21,404 bases of DNA from a virus, in IMG/VR virus record IMGVR_UViG_3300017917_003057, positions 1 through 21,404 of that record. One strand, 5' to 3'. This document shows, one piece after another, positions 1 through 8,299 of the stretch. The notes below the pieces were generated by a model, which was not told the origin of the DNA, did not search any database, and saw nothing but the letters and a program-made list of their open reading frames with translations. Both the position numbers and the translations under genes were made by a program. Position 1 is the first letter of the stretch, and each line of letters starts with the position of its first letter.

Positions 1-620
1 ACTTGATCTGACCCGTTGGCTCCATTTAAACCGCCCGAAACGCTGGATCCTCCTCCACCACCGCCGCCGTTGGCTCTAGTTGTTGCGCCAACTGCGCCCG
101 GGACAGTAGTCGAGCTACCTCCTGCGCCGGCCGAATTCGAACTGGTACCGTTTATGCCACCTGCGCCGCCTGCAATAACAAGTATGCTACCATTAGTATT
201 ATAAGGACTACGCACTACAAAAGATCCGCCACCACCTGATCCATAAAACGCATTGTTGTTGGCGCCAGACTGCCCAGCAATAATCTTAATAATCTCGCCA
301 CGATTAAGAGTAAATGTGCCAGTTATTGATGCACCGCCAGCAGCTCTGTTACCACCACCGCCTCGTGCGCCTACAGCAGTTACTGTGTATGTTCCAGTGG
401 TTGGCACAGTCCATAATTGTATTCCATTATCTGTGCCAAAATAACTGTCTTCGTTAATCCAAGTATTAGCAGAGGTATCGTACAATGCTCTTAAGTTAGA
501 GGTTGTCGGACCAAATTGGCCGACGCTGTTACCGTTGGTAAATGTAAAGTTAGTAAAGGTATATAGTGAACCAACACCAGTTATACTAACCCCGTTTATA
601 TTACCACCTCGAATATCCAT
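1..620 (-). CDS. Glycine-rich phage tail/adhesin-like protein (partial, 3' end cut by window edge)
   Basis: The reading frame opens at an ATG one base after the stop of the preceding virion gene and runs to the window edge without a stop (about 206 codons visible). The first 60 residues are polar and beta-like. A stretch reading WTVPTTGTYTVTAVGARGGG then begins a glycine-rich domain with many Gly-Gly runs (GGAGG, GGGGG) and a FTLNRGEIIKIIAGQSG segment. This pattern (tyrosine/beta strand, GA-GG, 'G-x-F-x-L-x-x-G', then 'V/I-x-x-G-Q-x-G') is what I know from the Pfam glycine-rich family (ALK-like Gly_rich), which is also found in phage and bacterial adhesins. Position at the end of the fibre operon suggests a receptor-binding or fibre-tip role; that is inference. 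The C-terminus is not seen, so total length is unknown. Confidence 0.75.
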   Translation of the reverse strand, partial: MDIRGGNINGVSITGVGSLYTFTNFTFTNGNSVGQFGPTTSNLRALYDTSANTWINEDSYFGTDNGIQLWTVPTTGTYTVTAVGARGGGGNRAAGGASITGTFTLNRGEIIKIIAGQSGANNNAFYGSGGGGSFVVRSPYNTNGSILVIAGGAGGINGTSSNSAGAGGSSTTVPGAVGATTRANGGGGGGGSSVSGGLNGANGSDQ

Positions 621-621
621 A

Positions 622-1155
622 TTATACTAAACGTTCCATTACAATAAAGTTACCTTTGTAACCATTACCAATGCTTAATGTGATCCTATAGAAACGGCCG
701 TTGGTCATATCTTGTAAATTGTAGACAGCGTTGTCATTAGCCCAGGGAAAATCCCAGCCAAACGGTTGTTGCCACGATGTATTTAAGACTTTACTTTGCC
801 AGTAATTAGCTCCTACATTACCAACACCGTTGTTAGTCCAGTAAAGAATACCGCTAATATGCACACTCATAGTACCTGCGGTTACTCTGAACTGTAGACT
901 TCGTGGACTTGCTGTGTTTAGTTTAACAGCAATAGTATCTAATACAACTTCAACGCCATCATCCACTCGTGCTGATTTGAATCCAGGTAATTGTGGCGCA
1001 CCACTAGGAGCACCAATTTTAGTTTCTAACATACCAGTAGGATCTGGTAATAGGATTGTATTTGTTTGATCATCAAAAAATAGTTCAGTGTATTGCTTGG
1101 CAATACTAGCTCTGGTATCAGTGGTGTTATGTGAATGTAATTTTCGAATTGTCAT
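622..1155 (-). CDS. Probable tail fibre-associated virion protein, 177 aa
   Basis: The ATG at 1155 is preceded by AGGA six bases upstream, and this Shine-Dalgarno sequence is formed by the last codons of the long fibre gene (fibre stop at 1159, three-base gap). Residues about 18-40 (ELFFDDQTNTILLPDPTG) resemble the start of the long fibre (GELVFNTDTYTLHLQNG), so both may share a short attachment or trimerisation beta-motif like the Mtd/fibre N-terminal domain. The rest is rich in aromatic and beta-branched residues, with no signal peptide, membrane segment or catalytic motif. Operon position between the giant fibre and the glycine-rich protein makes a structural or carbohydrate-binding role likely. 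I do not recognise a named family. Confidence 0.75.
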   Translation of the reverse strand: MTIRKLHSHNTTDTRASIAKQYTELFFDDQTNTILLPDPTGMLETKIGAPSGAPQLPGFKSARVDDGVEVVLDTIAVKLNTASPRSLQFRVTAGTMSVHISGILYWTNNGVGNVGANYWQSKVLNTSWQQPFGWDFPWANDNAVYNLQDMTNGRFYRITLSIGNGYKGNFIVMERLV

Positions 1156-1158
1156 CGT

Positions 1159-4100
1159 TTATCCTATGAATGTGACACTCCAGCTGTCGTTACTATCTAA
1201 GTTAACGTTACCTGTTATAACTTGTAATCTTATAGTGTCCCCGGCTATCAATTTGGCATAACCACTCATAGTAAAATGTGTTGCTGTACCAATGTTAGTA
1301 TCTGTTTCCCAGAATGCAATAATGTTTGCGCCCGAACCACTACTATTCTTTTGTAGACTTGCTTGATTTAAACCATTATTGGATCCAACACGTAATGTAG
1401 CTACAGCGTGGTATATTCCTGGTACTGGTGCAGTGAATATACCAGTAGCGTTGTTATAGTGGTCGCCTTGATTATAATCGACAACTTGATTGGTTATTGT
1501 AGTTCCGCCTGTATATTGCGTTGAAGTATTACCATACACTCGGAACGCTGGCAAGTTAGGTATACTAATAGCATTAGAACCAGTAACAATCACATTACTT
1601 GTAGTTGTAACAGCACCGTTACTCAAGAAGCTGGTTACATAAGTTCCTGCGGTAATCGTAGTATTTGAAGTTATACCAACAAGGTTACCGACACCAGTAA
1701 TATTACCCACACCAGCCGCTGCTAATGTCAAATTTCCTGTGGTTATTGTGTTGTTAACTGTAATATTACTGTTGGTTATAATATTACCAACTAGCAAGTT
1801 GCCAGTTAGAGATCCAACTGTTACCACAGTGGTTGCAGCACCCATATTAATTGCTGTGGCCACACCACCTAAGTTAATTGTAGTTGCCGTGGTGTTAAAC
1901 AAGTTACCTGTGGTTTGTGTAGTTACTAGACCACTTGCACCTTGTACAGTTAATGTACCAGCACTGGTAATACCAATACTGTTTTGTGTAGCAAGTGCTG
2001 TACTGGTAAGACTCATTCTTGCACCCAAACCAGCTGCAGTGTTGGCTGTTGCACTACTTGATGCATTCCATGCAAATGTACCACCATCTATACTGAACTG
2101 CCCCGCACCACTTGCATAGGTATTACGAGCCATCAATTGGCCGTTGGCCTGGAAGTACAGGTTGTTCATCATATAGCTGGCACTGTTTGACGAGCCGCCA
2201 GCAGTAATAGTAGTGTTATTACCTATGAAAACTGTTGTAATGTTGCTTGCTGTGGGATATGCGGTTACCACATTGCCTAAATACAATGCTGTATTAGCTG
2301 CCAACATTGACACCACATTAGCATTAGTATAGTTACTGCCACTAGCAACGATACCAGTTAGTAAACTACCGTTACCAATAAAGAAGTTACCGGTTACATT
2401 ACCTGTGGCAGTAAGAGCGCCTGTAACAGAAACTATACCTGTGCCGTTTGGAGTCAAACTTATGTTACCATTACTGCCTGTGATAATGCTCAACGCACCT
2501 GTGTCAACAATGTTGCCTGTAATGTTTAAGTTACCAGCAGTAATGTTGCCAGTTGTTGATATTGCGTTAGAACCAAAGCTGGCTAGCAATGTGGCCACAT
2601 TAGAATCATTGTAGTTAGCTGTTGCAGTAATTCCAGTTAACAATGCGCCGTTACCAACAAAATAACCAGCAGTAATATTACCTGTAGTAACAATAGTGTT
2701 GCTACCATAGCTACCCAAGAATGAAGCCACATTGGCGTTGCCATAGTTAGAACTACCACCAGTAATACCACTTAAGATGCTTGCACCATTTGGATAAATG
2801 ATTGTAGAACTGTTTGATGGTAATATTAAATTACCATTGGCTGAAAAGTCCCAACTATTACCGTTCGAACTAATCGCTACAGTGTTGCTTATTAAGAATA
2901 AATCTTGATCCTGTATATCAACATAGGTAGTGCCGTTACCAACATCTATCCTGGCGTTATTTGTACTAAACGTTATAGTTGCACCGTCACCGTTGGTAAT
3001 TCTACTAGGAACAGTTAAATTACCGTGTACGTCAAACTTCCAAATGCTGTTGCTTGCTCTTACGTAGGCATTGGCATTAACAGAACTTAATTCGATATCA
3101 TTAGCCGAGGCATTTCCAAGATTTGCTAGAGTTCCGAAAGTTAATCTACCGCCAACCGAATGTCCTGGGCTATCGCTAAAACCAATAGATTTAATACTAC
3201 TGTCCAGTATCCAAGTGTTTGCTGCGGAGTCTGTACCAAAATACCAATTACTTAAAGTAGTTGATAAAGAATTAAAACTTAATGTAATTGTATCACTGAC
3301 TGGGCCTGCTGGCTCATTGAAATTCCAATAGTATGATGAACTGTTGGCTAGCGTAACTGTATTGCCAGAAGTTTTTGTTCCATCGGGGAAAGTTAAGTTT
3401 CCTGTTGAATCGAACGCCCAAACACTAGTTCCTTTAACGATATTGGCTGCAATGTTACCAGTGTATGTTGGTAAGTATGCGGCTACATTGGCATCGTTGT
3501 AGGTGCTGCCTAAACCAGTTAAAATGCTTGTGCCGTTAGGGTATGTAAAGCTGCCTGCACTAACTGTAGCAGCACTAACGACACTAAACCCAGATATGTT
3601 GGCGCCGCTACTTGCAGTCATACCAACAATACCTTTTACATTAAGTAAAGTTCCTGCTTGGTTAAACGGAGTTTGTACACCACCCAAATCTATATTGCCA
3701 TTTGCAAAAGAAATGTTACTGATGTTGCCACTATATGTTGGCAAGTAACTAGCAACGTTTGTGTTACTGTAGTTTGAACTACCGCCAGTGCCAGTAAATG
3801 CTGTACCGTTAGCATAGTAGTAGCCTGTGGCAAAAATGTTACCAACACTAGTATTTGCTGTTACTGTTAAATTGCCAGGGAAACTTACATTACCAACATT
3901 ACTAAACACATAGCTGTATGTGTTTGCAACCAATGTAACATTTGGCTCGTTACCAGAAATATTACCAACTACAATGTTACCAGTTAGGTAACTGGCTACG
4001 TTAGTATTGCTGTAAGTTGTGTTGGCAACAATACCTGTCAGTAATGCGCCGTTACCAATAAAATAATTACCAGAAATGTTACCAGTATAAGTTGCTGTTG

Positions 4101-5922
4101 TTCCTGATGCGTTACCAATGTGTGTGCCAAGTAAATTACCAGCAGTAATGTTACCGGTAGTAACAATAGTATTGCTACCATAGCTGCCCAAGAAAGATGT
4201 TACGTTTGTGTTTCCATAATTGCTACTTGCAGTAATACCAGTTAGTAACGCACCGTTACCAATAAAGAAGTTACCGGTAATGTTGCCAGTTGCAACTACA
4301 GCACCACCTGCATATACATTGCCTGCAATGCCTGCACCACCCGATACTGTTAACGCACCAGTACTGGTTGAAGTTGCTGCTGTAGCAGATGTTACTTTAA
4401 GTGGTACTTGAACTGTTAAATCAGCGGTATTAAAGATCGCGTGTACGCTGCCATTTGGCGCAGCCAAACGACCTGCGCCCCCAATTACCACACTAGGGAA
4501 TCCAGCAACACTGGTATTAGGCTGAAGTGTTATGCTTCCTGGTCTGCTTACAGTATCGCCATAAATGTAAGCGCCAGTGTTAAATGTTAATGCGCTGGTA
4601 TTATTTGTAAGTGAAATATTAGCCGCAGATATGTTACCAGTATAAATTGGCAAATATGCTGCTACATTAGTATTACTATAAGTTGCAGGTAACCCAGTTA
4701 ATTGACTGCCGTTACCAAATATATAAGTGCCTGTAATATTTCCATTTACAGTAAACGCACCTGCTGCTACCGTAGCAACAACATCGTGGTCGTGTCCACC
4801 GCCTGCAATAATCTTAACTACTTTGCCTTCAGTGCCTGCGCCAACAATTAAGTTACCGCCCTGATTGCCTGCGCCGTTGCCTAAAGTATACAAATAAGCA
4901 TCGTTAGCTCGTACACTGTTACCAACAATATTAGGACTTAGGCCATCAAAGTTGCTGCTGGCAATACCCATATCAACATAATATGTTGCGTCGGTGCCGT
5001 TGTCGGCAGTAACAATATAATCTCCTGTAGCTGCATTTCCACTGTTAACATTTTCTAAGTTAATCTGAACATAGTCGTTATAATTACCGCTAGACTGAAC
5101 TATTGTTTGTTGCAGTGGAGTATAGCCTGCGGCTATACCAGTATACAATGCGTTAAAGCCTGTGGCAGCATTACCAAAGAACTGTCCACTATTACCACTG
5201 ATCTGTGTAATATTACCAATGATAGTAGAGTTACCAGTTACTATTAAGTTACCAATCGTAGCATTACCACCAACTTGAAGCGTAGTTGTATTAGTTGTGC
5301 CAGATACTGCTAGGCCAGTTAGTGTACCAACGGTGGTAATTCCTGTTTGACTGGCTGTGCCTATAGTGCCATATATTGTGTTAAATGTACCTGTGTTGCC
5401 GGTTACATTGCCTAAAAAGTAACCAGCAGAAATATTACCTACAGTTTCAATTTCTCCGGGTGCTGTTAGTACGCCCGTTTCATCAAATACCCAATCACTG
5501 ATTCCCACCGTCAAAGTTAAATCAGCACCATCTGTAGTAAGCGAAGTTGCTTTTACTGCGCCATTATACACCGTCAAATAAGCAGCGACATTAGTATTGC
5601 CGTAATTGGCATTAATTCCAGTCAGTTGACTACCATTACCAAACAAATAATTACCAGTAATATTAGCTGTTGTTAATATCACAACATTGCTGTTACTGGC
5701 CAAATATGAACTTACATTTGAATTAGCATAGTTAGCATTAGCTGATATATTAGCTAAGTCTGCAACTGTGGCTAGGGCGTATCCACCAGCAGAAACACCG
5801 TTCTGTAAATGTAAAGTGTAAGTGTCAGTGTTAAAGACCAGTTCACCTTGTAGGCCAGTAAAAGCTGCCACTGCTGCGCTATTGCCTCTTAATAATCTTA
5901 ATCGTCTGGTGCTTATTGTCAT
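1159..5922 (-). CDS. Giant repetitive tail fibre with C-terminal C1q-like domain, 1587 aa
   Basis: Residues 1-45 (RGNSAAVAAFTGLQGELVF..LHLQNG) match the short N-terminal motif of phage fibres and the Mtd N-terminal domain, which attaches the fibre to the baseplate. Residues about 60-1450 are Gly/Asn/Thr/Ser-rich and built from degenerate units: about ten copies of Y(G/S)NTNVA(S/A)YL, about nine of GNG(S/A)xLTG(I/L) or variants, and many GNITGN/GNISGN steps, giving an elongated beta-helical or triple-stranded shaft. Residues 1457-1587 look like a C1q/TNF-type jelly roll (GIFTAPVPGIYHAVATLR, then LIAGDTIRLQV, ending in WSVTFIG), a domain usually trimeric and able to bind ligands. The ATG overlaps the preceding stop by one base (TAATG). 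Cysteine is almost absent. Likely host-recognition fibre; the assignment as fibre is firm, the receptor is unknown. Confidence 0.92.
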   Translation of the reverse strand: MTISTRRLRLLRGNSAAVAAFTGLQGELVFNTDTYTLHLQNGVSAGGYALATVADLANISANANYANSNVSSYLASNSNVVILTTANITGNYLFGNGSQLTGINANYGNTNVAAYLTVYNGAVKATSLTTDGADLTLTVGISDWVFDETGVLTAPGEIETVGNISAGYFLGNVTGNTGTFNTIYGTIGTASQTGITTVGTLTGLAVSGTTNTTTLQVGGNATIGNLIVTGNSTIIGNITQISGNSGQFFGNAATGFNALYTGIAAGYTPLQQTIVQSSGNYNDYVQINLENVNSGNAATGDYIVTADNGTDATYYVDMGIASSNFDGLSPNIVGNSVRANDAYLYTLGNGAGNQGGNLIVGAGTEGKVVKIIAGGGHDHDVVATVAAGAFTVNGNITGTYIFGNGSQLTGLPATYSNTNVAAYLPIYTGNISAANISLTNNTSALTFNTGAYIYGDTVSRPGSITLQPNTSVAGFPSVVIGGAGRLAAPNGSVHAIFNTADLTVQVPLKVTSATAATSTSTGALTVSGGAGIAGNVYAGGAVVATGNITGNFFIGNGALLTGITASSNYGNTNVTSFLGSYGSNTIVTTGNITAGNLLGTHIGNASGTTATYTGNISGNYFIGNGALLTGIVANTTYSNTNVASYLTGNIVVGNISGNEPNVTLVANTYSYVFSNVGNVSFPGNLTVTANTSVGNIFATGYYYANGTAFTGTGGSSNYSNTNVASYLPTYSGNISNISFANGNIDLGGVQTPFNQAGTLLNVKGIVGMTASSGANISGFSVVSAATVSAGSFTYPNGTSILTGLGSTYNDANVAAYLPTYTGNIAANIVKGTSVWAFDSTGNLTFPDGTKTSGNTVTLANSSSYYWNFNEPAGPVSDTITLSFNSLSTTLSNWYFGTDSAANTWILDSSIKSIGFSDSPGHSVGGRLTFGTLANLGNASANDIELSSVNANAYVRASNSIWKFDVHGNLTVPSRITNGDGATITFSTNNARIDVGNGTTYVDIQDQDLFLISNTVAISSNGNSWDFSANGNLILPSNSSTIIYPNGASILSGITGGSSNYGNANVASFLGSYGSNTIVTTGNITAGYFVGNGALLTGITATANYNDSNVATLLASFGSNAISTTGNITAGNLNITGNIVDTGALSIITGSNGNISLTPNGTGIVSVTGALTATGNVTGNFFIGNGSLLTGIVASGSNYTNANVVSMLAANTALYLGNVVTAYPTASNITTVFIGNNTTITAGGSSNSASYMMNNLYFQANGQLMARNTYASGAGQFSIDGGTFAWNASSSATANTAAGLGARMSLTSTALATQNSIGITSAGTLTVQGASGLVTTQTTGNLFNTTATTINLGGVATAINMGAATTVVTVGSLTGNLLVGNIITNSNITVNNTITTGNLTLAAAGVGNITGVGNLVGITSNTTITAGTYVTSFLSNGAVTTTSNVIVTGSNAISIPNLPAFRVYGNTSTQYTGGTTITNQVVDYNQGDHYNNATGIFTAPVPGIYHAVATLRVGSNNGLNQASLQKNSSGSGANIIAFWETDTNIGTATHFTMSGYAKLIAGDTIRLQVITGNVNLDSNDSWSVTFIG
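2300..5740. repeat. Degenerate intragenic repeats of the fibre shaft
   Basis: The DNA shows many near-copies of the coding blocks for GNG-x-LTG and NTNVASYL. The clearest pair lies at about 2687-2757 and 4157-4230, which are almost the same over about 70 bases and encode the same FLGSYGSNTIVTTGNITAG stretch. Blocks around 2349-2404 and 4231-4286 are also nearly identical. Copies differ mostly at third codon positions, as expected for old tandem duplication with occasional recombination between units. The spacing is irregular and the repeats are coding, so this is not a CRISPR array. Confidence 0.85.
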
Positions 5923-6422
5923 TATAGTGTACCTAAGTCTTCAATCGGGTCGCTTACAAAAATATTAGCTGTAAATTCTGGATATGCTGTACCTACAACG
6001 ACCATTTGGCCCTGCGCTCCCCAATTATCGTCAACATAAGCAGGTTGCTGGGTATTGCCTGAAGTATAGTATATACTGTAGATATATTGTTCACGGTCAA
6101 ACGCATTTATGTTAATCACTGGAATAGTAACAGTACCTATGCCCGCTGTAGCATTGCTGATTGTTACATTGCTTTGAAAAATAACATTTGCGTTGCTGGT
6201 CACATAGTCGTCAATTACACTAAAAACCAAGGGCTGTACATTGCTAAGATTGTAGGGTTTTTGATCCTGATTTTGTACTTTTAATTTGATGATGTTGTCT
6301 ACACCTTTGTAGACTGTGATAGTTCTTGTGTACACGACTCTGTTCCTTTGTTCAATTTCGGGATCCGTAGCTATTTGTACTAGGATCGTATTGTCGTAGA
6401 TATATGTGTTTATCTGTTGCAT
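5922..6422 (-). CDS. Small phage structural protein upstream of fibre, 166 aa
   Basis: Opens at the ATG at 6422 and ends in TAATG overlap with the fibre start. There is no clear Shine-Dalgarno sequence. A T4-like late promoter motif lies only four bases upstream, so its transcript may be leaderless. The middle (VYKGVDNIIKLKVQNQDQKPYNLS, then FSVIDD, then TIPVININAFDREQYIYSIYY) has the strand pattern of N-terminal beta-sandwich domains found in baseplate or fibre-attachment proteins such as BppU, but this is a weak match. No membrane segment or signal peptide. As first gene of the late fibre operon it may be an adaptor or fibre-hinge protein; the exact role is not established. Confidence 0.75.
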   Translation of the reverse strand: MQQINTYIYDNTILVQIATDPEIEQRNRVVYTRTITVYKGVDNIIKLKVQNQDQKPYNLSNVQPLVFSVIDDYVTSNANVIFQSNVTISNATAGIGTVTIPVININAFDREQYIYSIYYTSGNTQQPAYVDDNWGAQGQMVVVGTAYPEFTANIFVSDPIEDLGTL

Positions 6423-6426
6423 AGAG

Positions 6427-6433
6427 TATTTAT
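6427..6433 (-). promoter_or_regulatory. T4-like late promoter motif
   Basis: The minus strand reads ATAAATA here, matching the core of the T4/cyanophage late promoter (TATAAATA) used by the gp55-gp33 sigma factor system. It sits directly before the first gene of the fibre operon, the right place for a structural-gene promoter. Transcription would start about 5-7 bases downstream, on or next to the ATG at 6422. A seven-base AT-rich match can occur by chance, so placement is the main support. Confidence 0.5.
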
Positions 6434-6465
6434 TTCAAAGCCATATTCAAATTACGGCAAAAAAA

Positions 6466-6855
6466 TTGCAGCTAAATAAATTCGTGCAAGAATACCAAAA
6501 ACTATTAGACGACTATCCCTTTCTAAGCTTTTTAACTTACGGGGGCAATGAATACATAGGCATTATACAAAATATAGATGATATAATTACCAGCATCTAT
6601 GATTTTGCAGTGCTAAAAACTCCTGAACAAAAACTCTTATACTTAGAACTAGGAGAAGCGTGGTGGTGGGAAAGTAATAGGATGGTTCCTATTAATATAT
6701 TCTTGAAAACAGAATGGAACCCGTTTAGACCTACGCTAAAAACATTCAACAGTAAAGATGTTGAAGTAAAATACGGGCCAGCGTTAAGCCTTAAAGAAAA
6801 CGCTCAAAAGCGTTCAAAGCGTCGAAGCATTACCCTTGTACGAAGGGTCATTTAA
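6466..6855 (+). CDS. Conserved T4-like phage protein on the opposite strand, about 129 aa
   Basis: This is the only convincing plus-strand gene. The frame is open from a GTG at 6406, but that start lies inside the divergent gene; a TTG at 6466 or GTG at 6484 is more likely, and neither has a good Shine-Dalgarno sequence. The protein contains YGGNEYIGIIQN (about residues 25-36 from the TTG), a WWWESNR segment, an FLKTEWNPFRP..KTFNSKDVEVKYGP block, and a basic tail QKRSKRRSITLVRR. From memory this pattern belongs to a conserved uncharacterised family in cyanophage-like T4 relatives. The basic tail suggests nucleic-acid contact, which is inference. It converges on the mini-DnaE gene and overlaps its 3' end by 42 bases. 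Confidence 0.75.
   Translation: MQLNKFVQEYQKLLDDYPFLSFLTYGGNEYIGIIQNIDDIITSIYDFAVLKTPEQKLLYLELGEAWWWESNRMVPINIFLKTEWNPFRPTLKTFNSKDVEVKYGPALSLKENAQKRSKRRSITLVRRVI
6799..6814 (-). terminator. Probable intrinsic terminator after the mini-DnaE gene
   Basis: On the minus strand a 6-bp stem AACGCT / AGCGTT with a TTTG loop begins at the stop codon of the gene ending at 6814 and is followed by TTCTTT. The stem is short and only half GC, so strength is uncertain, but it is the natural end of the operon that starts upstream of uvsW and faces a convergent gene. Confidence 0.45.
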
Positions 6856-7413
6856 ATTCATGTTTACAGCTACTAATGTTGCGTAGCTGACACTGTGGCT
6901 CTTTTTGAAGAAATAACTGTTGTCTTGAGGTTTATCCCAAACAGTAGCAGCAACTTCACGCCAAGTTTTACCAATTAAATGTCGTTTGGCAGGACGGATT
7001 ACTGCTAGAAACATAGCCATTCTAGGTATGCTGTCTACGGGCTCGGGCATTTTTATCAGTGTATCGTAATGGTTACCTATGTGAATTAACTGCTCACAGA
7101 ATTCTCTGTTATACAAATTTGCCCAATTGGGTTCAGTTTGCATAAGTTCCAATAAATGTTGTTCGCTGGCAACTCTTGTGTAAACGCTGACATTCAAAAA
7201 GTCCAGTTTCAAATAGCCCCTATCTTCGGCAGCTTCATAATCTAAACTGGCATAACCTGTAAAAGGATCTTGGGGGATACTTTGAAAATAAACACCTGTA
7301 TTATGCTTGGATACTTTGCTATCTTTGATCATACTAGCAGGCGTATGCTTTAACAATGCCAGTATTTGGTCTCTATTGGCAAAATCGATGTCGATGTCTG
7401 ACTTAAACTTCAT
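6814..7413 (-). CDS. Miniature DNA polymerase III alpha (DnaE)-like protein, 199 aa
   Basis: The start is set by the ATGA overlap with the upstream gene (ATG at 7413, preceded by GGAAAAAAGA). Residues 5-16 (SDIDIDFANRDQ) match the DnaE motif DFDVDF-x3-KRDQ, giving the catalytic pair D8 and D10. Residues 36-41 (KHNTGV) resemble the DnaE HAAGV motif. Residues 67-75 (YLKLDFLNV) match LVKFDFLGL, which carries the third catalytic aspartate (here D71). An IRP at 139-141 recalls the RPGP motif, and 171-178 (KSHSVSYA) matches KSHAAAYA. The motifs are in DnaE order but squeezed into 199 residues, against more than 1100 for DnaE; the PHP domain, most of the fingers, the clamp-binding region and OB fold are absent. 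Possible minimal polymerase, end-processing enzyme, or non-catalytic partner of the phage replisome. The resemblance is read by eye. Confidence 0.7.
   Translation of the reverse strand: MKFKSDIDIDFANRDQILALLKHTPASMIKDSKVSKHNTGVYFQSIPQDPFTGYASLDYEAAEDRGYLKLDFLNVSVYTRVASEQHLLELMQTEPNWANLYNREFCEQLIHIGNHYDTLIKMPEPVDSIPRMAMFLAVIRPAKRHLIGKTWREVAATVWDKPQDNSYFFKKSHSVSYATLVAVNMNLNDPSYKGNASTL
6832..6848 (+). terminator. Small hairpin at the 3' end of the plus-strand gene
   Basis: ACCCTT and AAGGGT form a 6-bp stem around a 5-base loop inside the last codons of the plus-strand gene. No real T-run follows, so it may be a weak terminator or an mRNA 3'-end structure only. Confidence 0.25.
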
Positions 7414-7619
7414 TCTTTTTTCCATTTTAGCGAAAATAATGTGGCATAACTTTCGCAATGATCTTCAAAGTAAAATACTGTTATTTGCTCTTGCGGTTTG
7501 AACTGCCAGTTATAATCAAGTTTGTCAACTAGTCCGTGTTGTTTACACCAACGGCTCAACTCAATTGACATGTCAGCACCAGTTCGTTGATCTCTCCACG
7601 GTACTTCTACCCTGATCAT
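7410..7619 (-). CDS. Small conserved phage protein of unknown function, 69 aa
   Basis: ATG at 7619 overlaps the stop of the zinc-finger gene by four bases and its own TGA overlaps the mini-DnaE start by four, so it is translationally coupled on both sides. The sequence is soluble and aromatic-rich (WRDQRTGAD, ELSRWCKQHGLVD, YNWQF, VFYFEDHCESYATLFSLKW), with no motif I recognise. The strict coupling to the DnaE-like protein suggests the two could work as a pair or be made at equal level; this is inference. Confidence 0.75.
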   Translation of the reverse strand: MIRVEVPWRDQRTGADMSIELSRWCKQHGLVDKLDYNWQFKPQEQITVFYFEDHCESYATLFSLKWKKE

Positions 7620-8299
7620 AGCCCTGCCTGCTGTAGTATGTTTTTTATATATTCTGTGTCAGCAACATAATCTTTAAATTTACGCTGCCAAAAATCGGGA
7701 TCAATCCAGGGCATGATGATTGTTAATTGTTCTTCATTTAACGAGCTGAGAAATTCAACGCCGCTGTCGCAGTTGTAAACAATCCACGGACTGATTCTAC
7801 CATTTGCAATGTGATGACAAATAATATTAGTGCCACCTTGTCGAAAGTAATCTAAAAATCCGTTTGCTAACTGCGGATGACTGTCGCTGTAGTCCTGCAT
7901 TTCTTTAAATGCTCGCTCCACTGCATCATCAACACTTTCCTTACGCATATACTGTTGTAGCCATTCTACATAAAATGCATCTTTAGTCCATTGGTCTAGT
8001 TTTTTATTGTTCTTCAACAGCCAATCTGCATAACTGCCGAAGTTAACACATCTAATGCCTCTACAATGGCGTCCAAACTTTACAAAAGCTGAATAAAAAC
8101 TACTGCCAGCAAAGTCATCATAGGTTTTTAGTTTAGCACTGCCCTGCGTAATTTCATAAAATCTCAAATAAGCCTTATAACCCAACTGCACATCAGGATC
8201 GTTTTGATTCTGTGCTCGGCGTTTAGGCTCACAAAGATGGGCACTAAGTGTACTTTCTTTTGTGTATGACTTTTTGCAGTATTGGCAAGTAAATGTCAA
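7616..8299 (-). CDS. Zinc-finger phage protein, 227 aa, conserved in T4-like phages
   Basis: The N-terminus carries a single zinc finger with ligands C5, C8, H21 and C23 (C-x2-C-x12-H-x-C), followed by a basic patch CEPKRR. The body contains GYKAYLRFYEITQGSAK, AFVKFGRHCRG, a helical DDAVERAFKEMQDY segment, and a C-terminal GRISPWIVYNCDSGVEFL..PWIDPDFWQRKF block. I recall this layout (finger, then the RISPW and PDFW blocks) from uncharacterised cyanophage proteins. Nucleic-acid binding is likely from the finger plus basic patch. ATGA overlaps connect it with the genes on each side. The function in the phage is not known to me. Confidence 0.8.
   Translation of the reverse strand: MTFTCQYCKKSYTKESTLSAHLCEPKRRAQNQNDPDVQLGYKAYLRFYEITQGSAKLKTYDDFAGSSFYSAFVKFGRHCRGIRCVNFGSYADWLLKNNKKLDQWTKDAFYVEWLQQYMRKESVDDAVERAFKEMQDYSDSHPQLANGFLDYFRQGGTNIICHHIANGRISPWIVYNCDSGVEFLSSLNEEQLTIIMPWIDPDFWQRKFKDYVADTEYIKNILQQAGL

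Noticed and set aside
16-4411. Several proline- and valine-rich plus-strand reading frames between 16 and 4411
   Set aside because: They are antisense shadows of glycine/asparagine/threonine-rich structural genes; the repeated low-complexity composition is the mirror of the fibre codons.
2300-5740. Possible CRISPR array from many similar short units
   Set aside because: The units are inside one long open frame, differ mostly at third codon positions, vary in spacing and encode fibre repeats.
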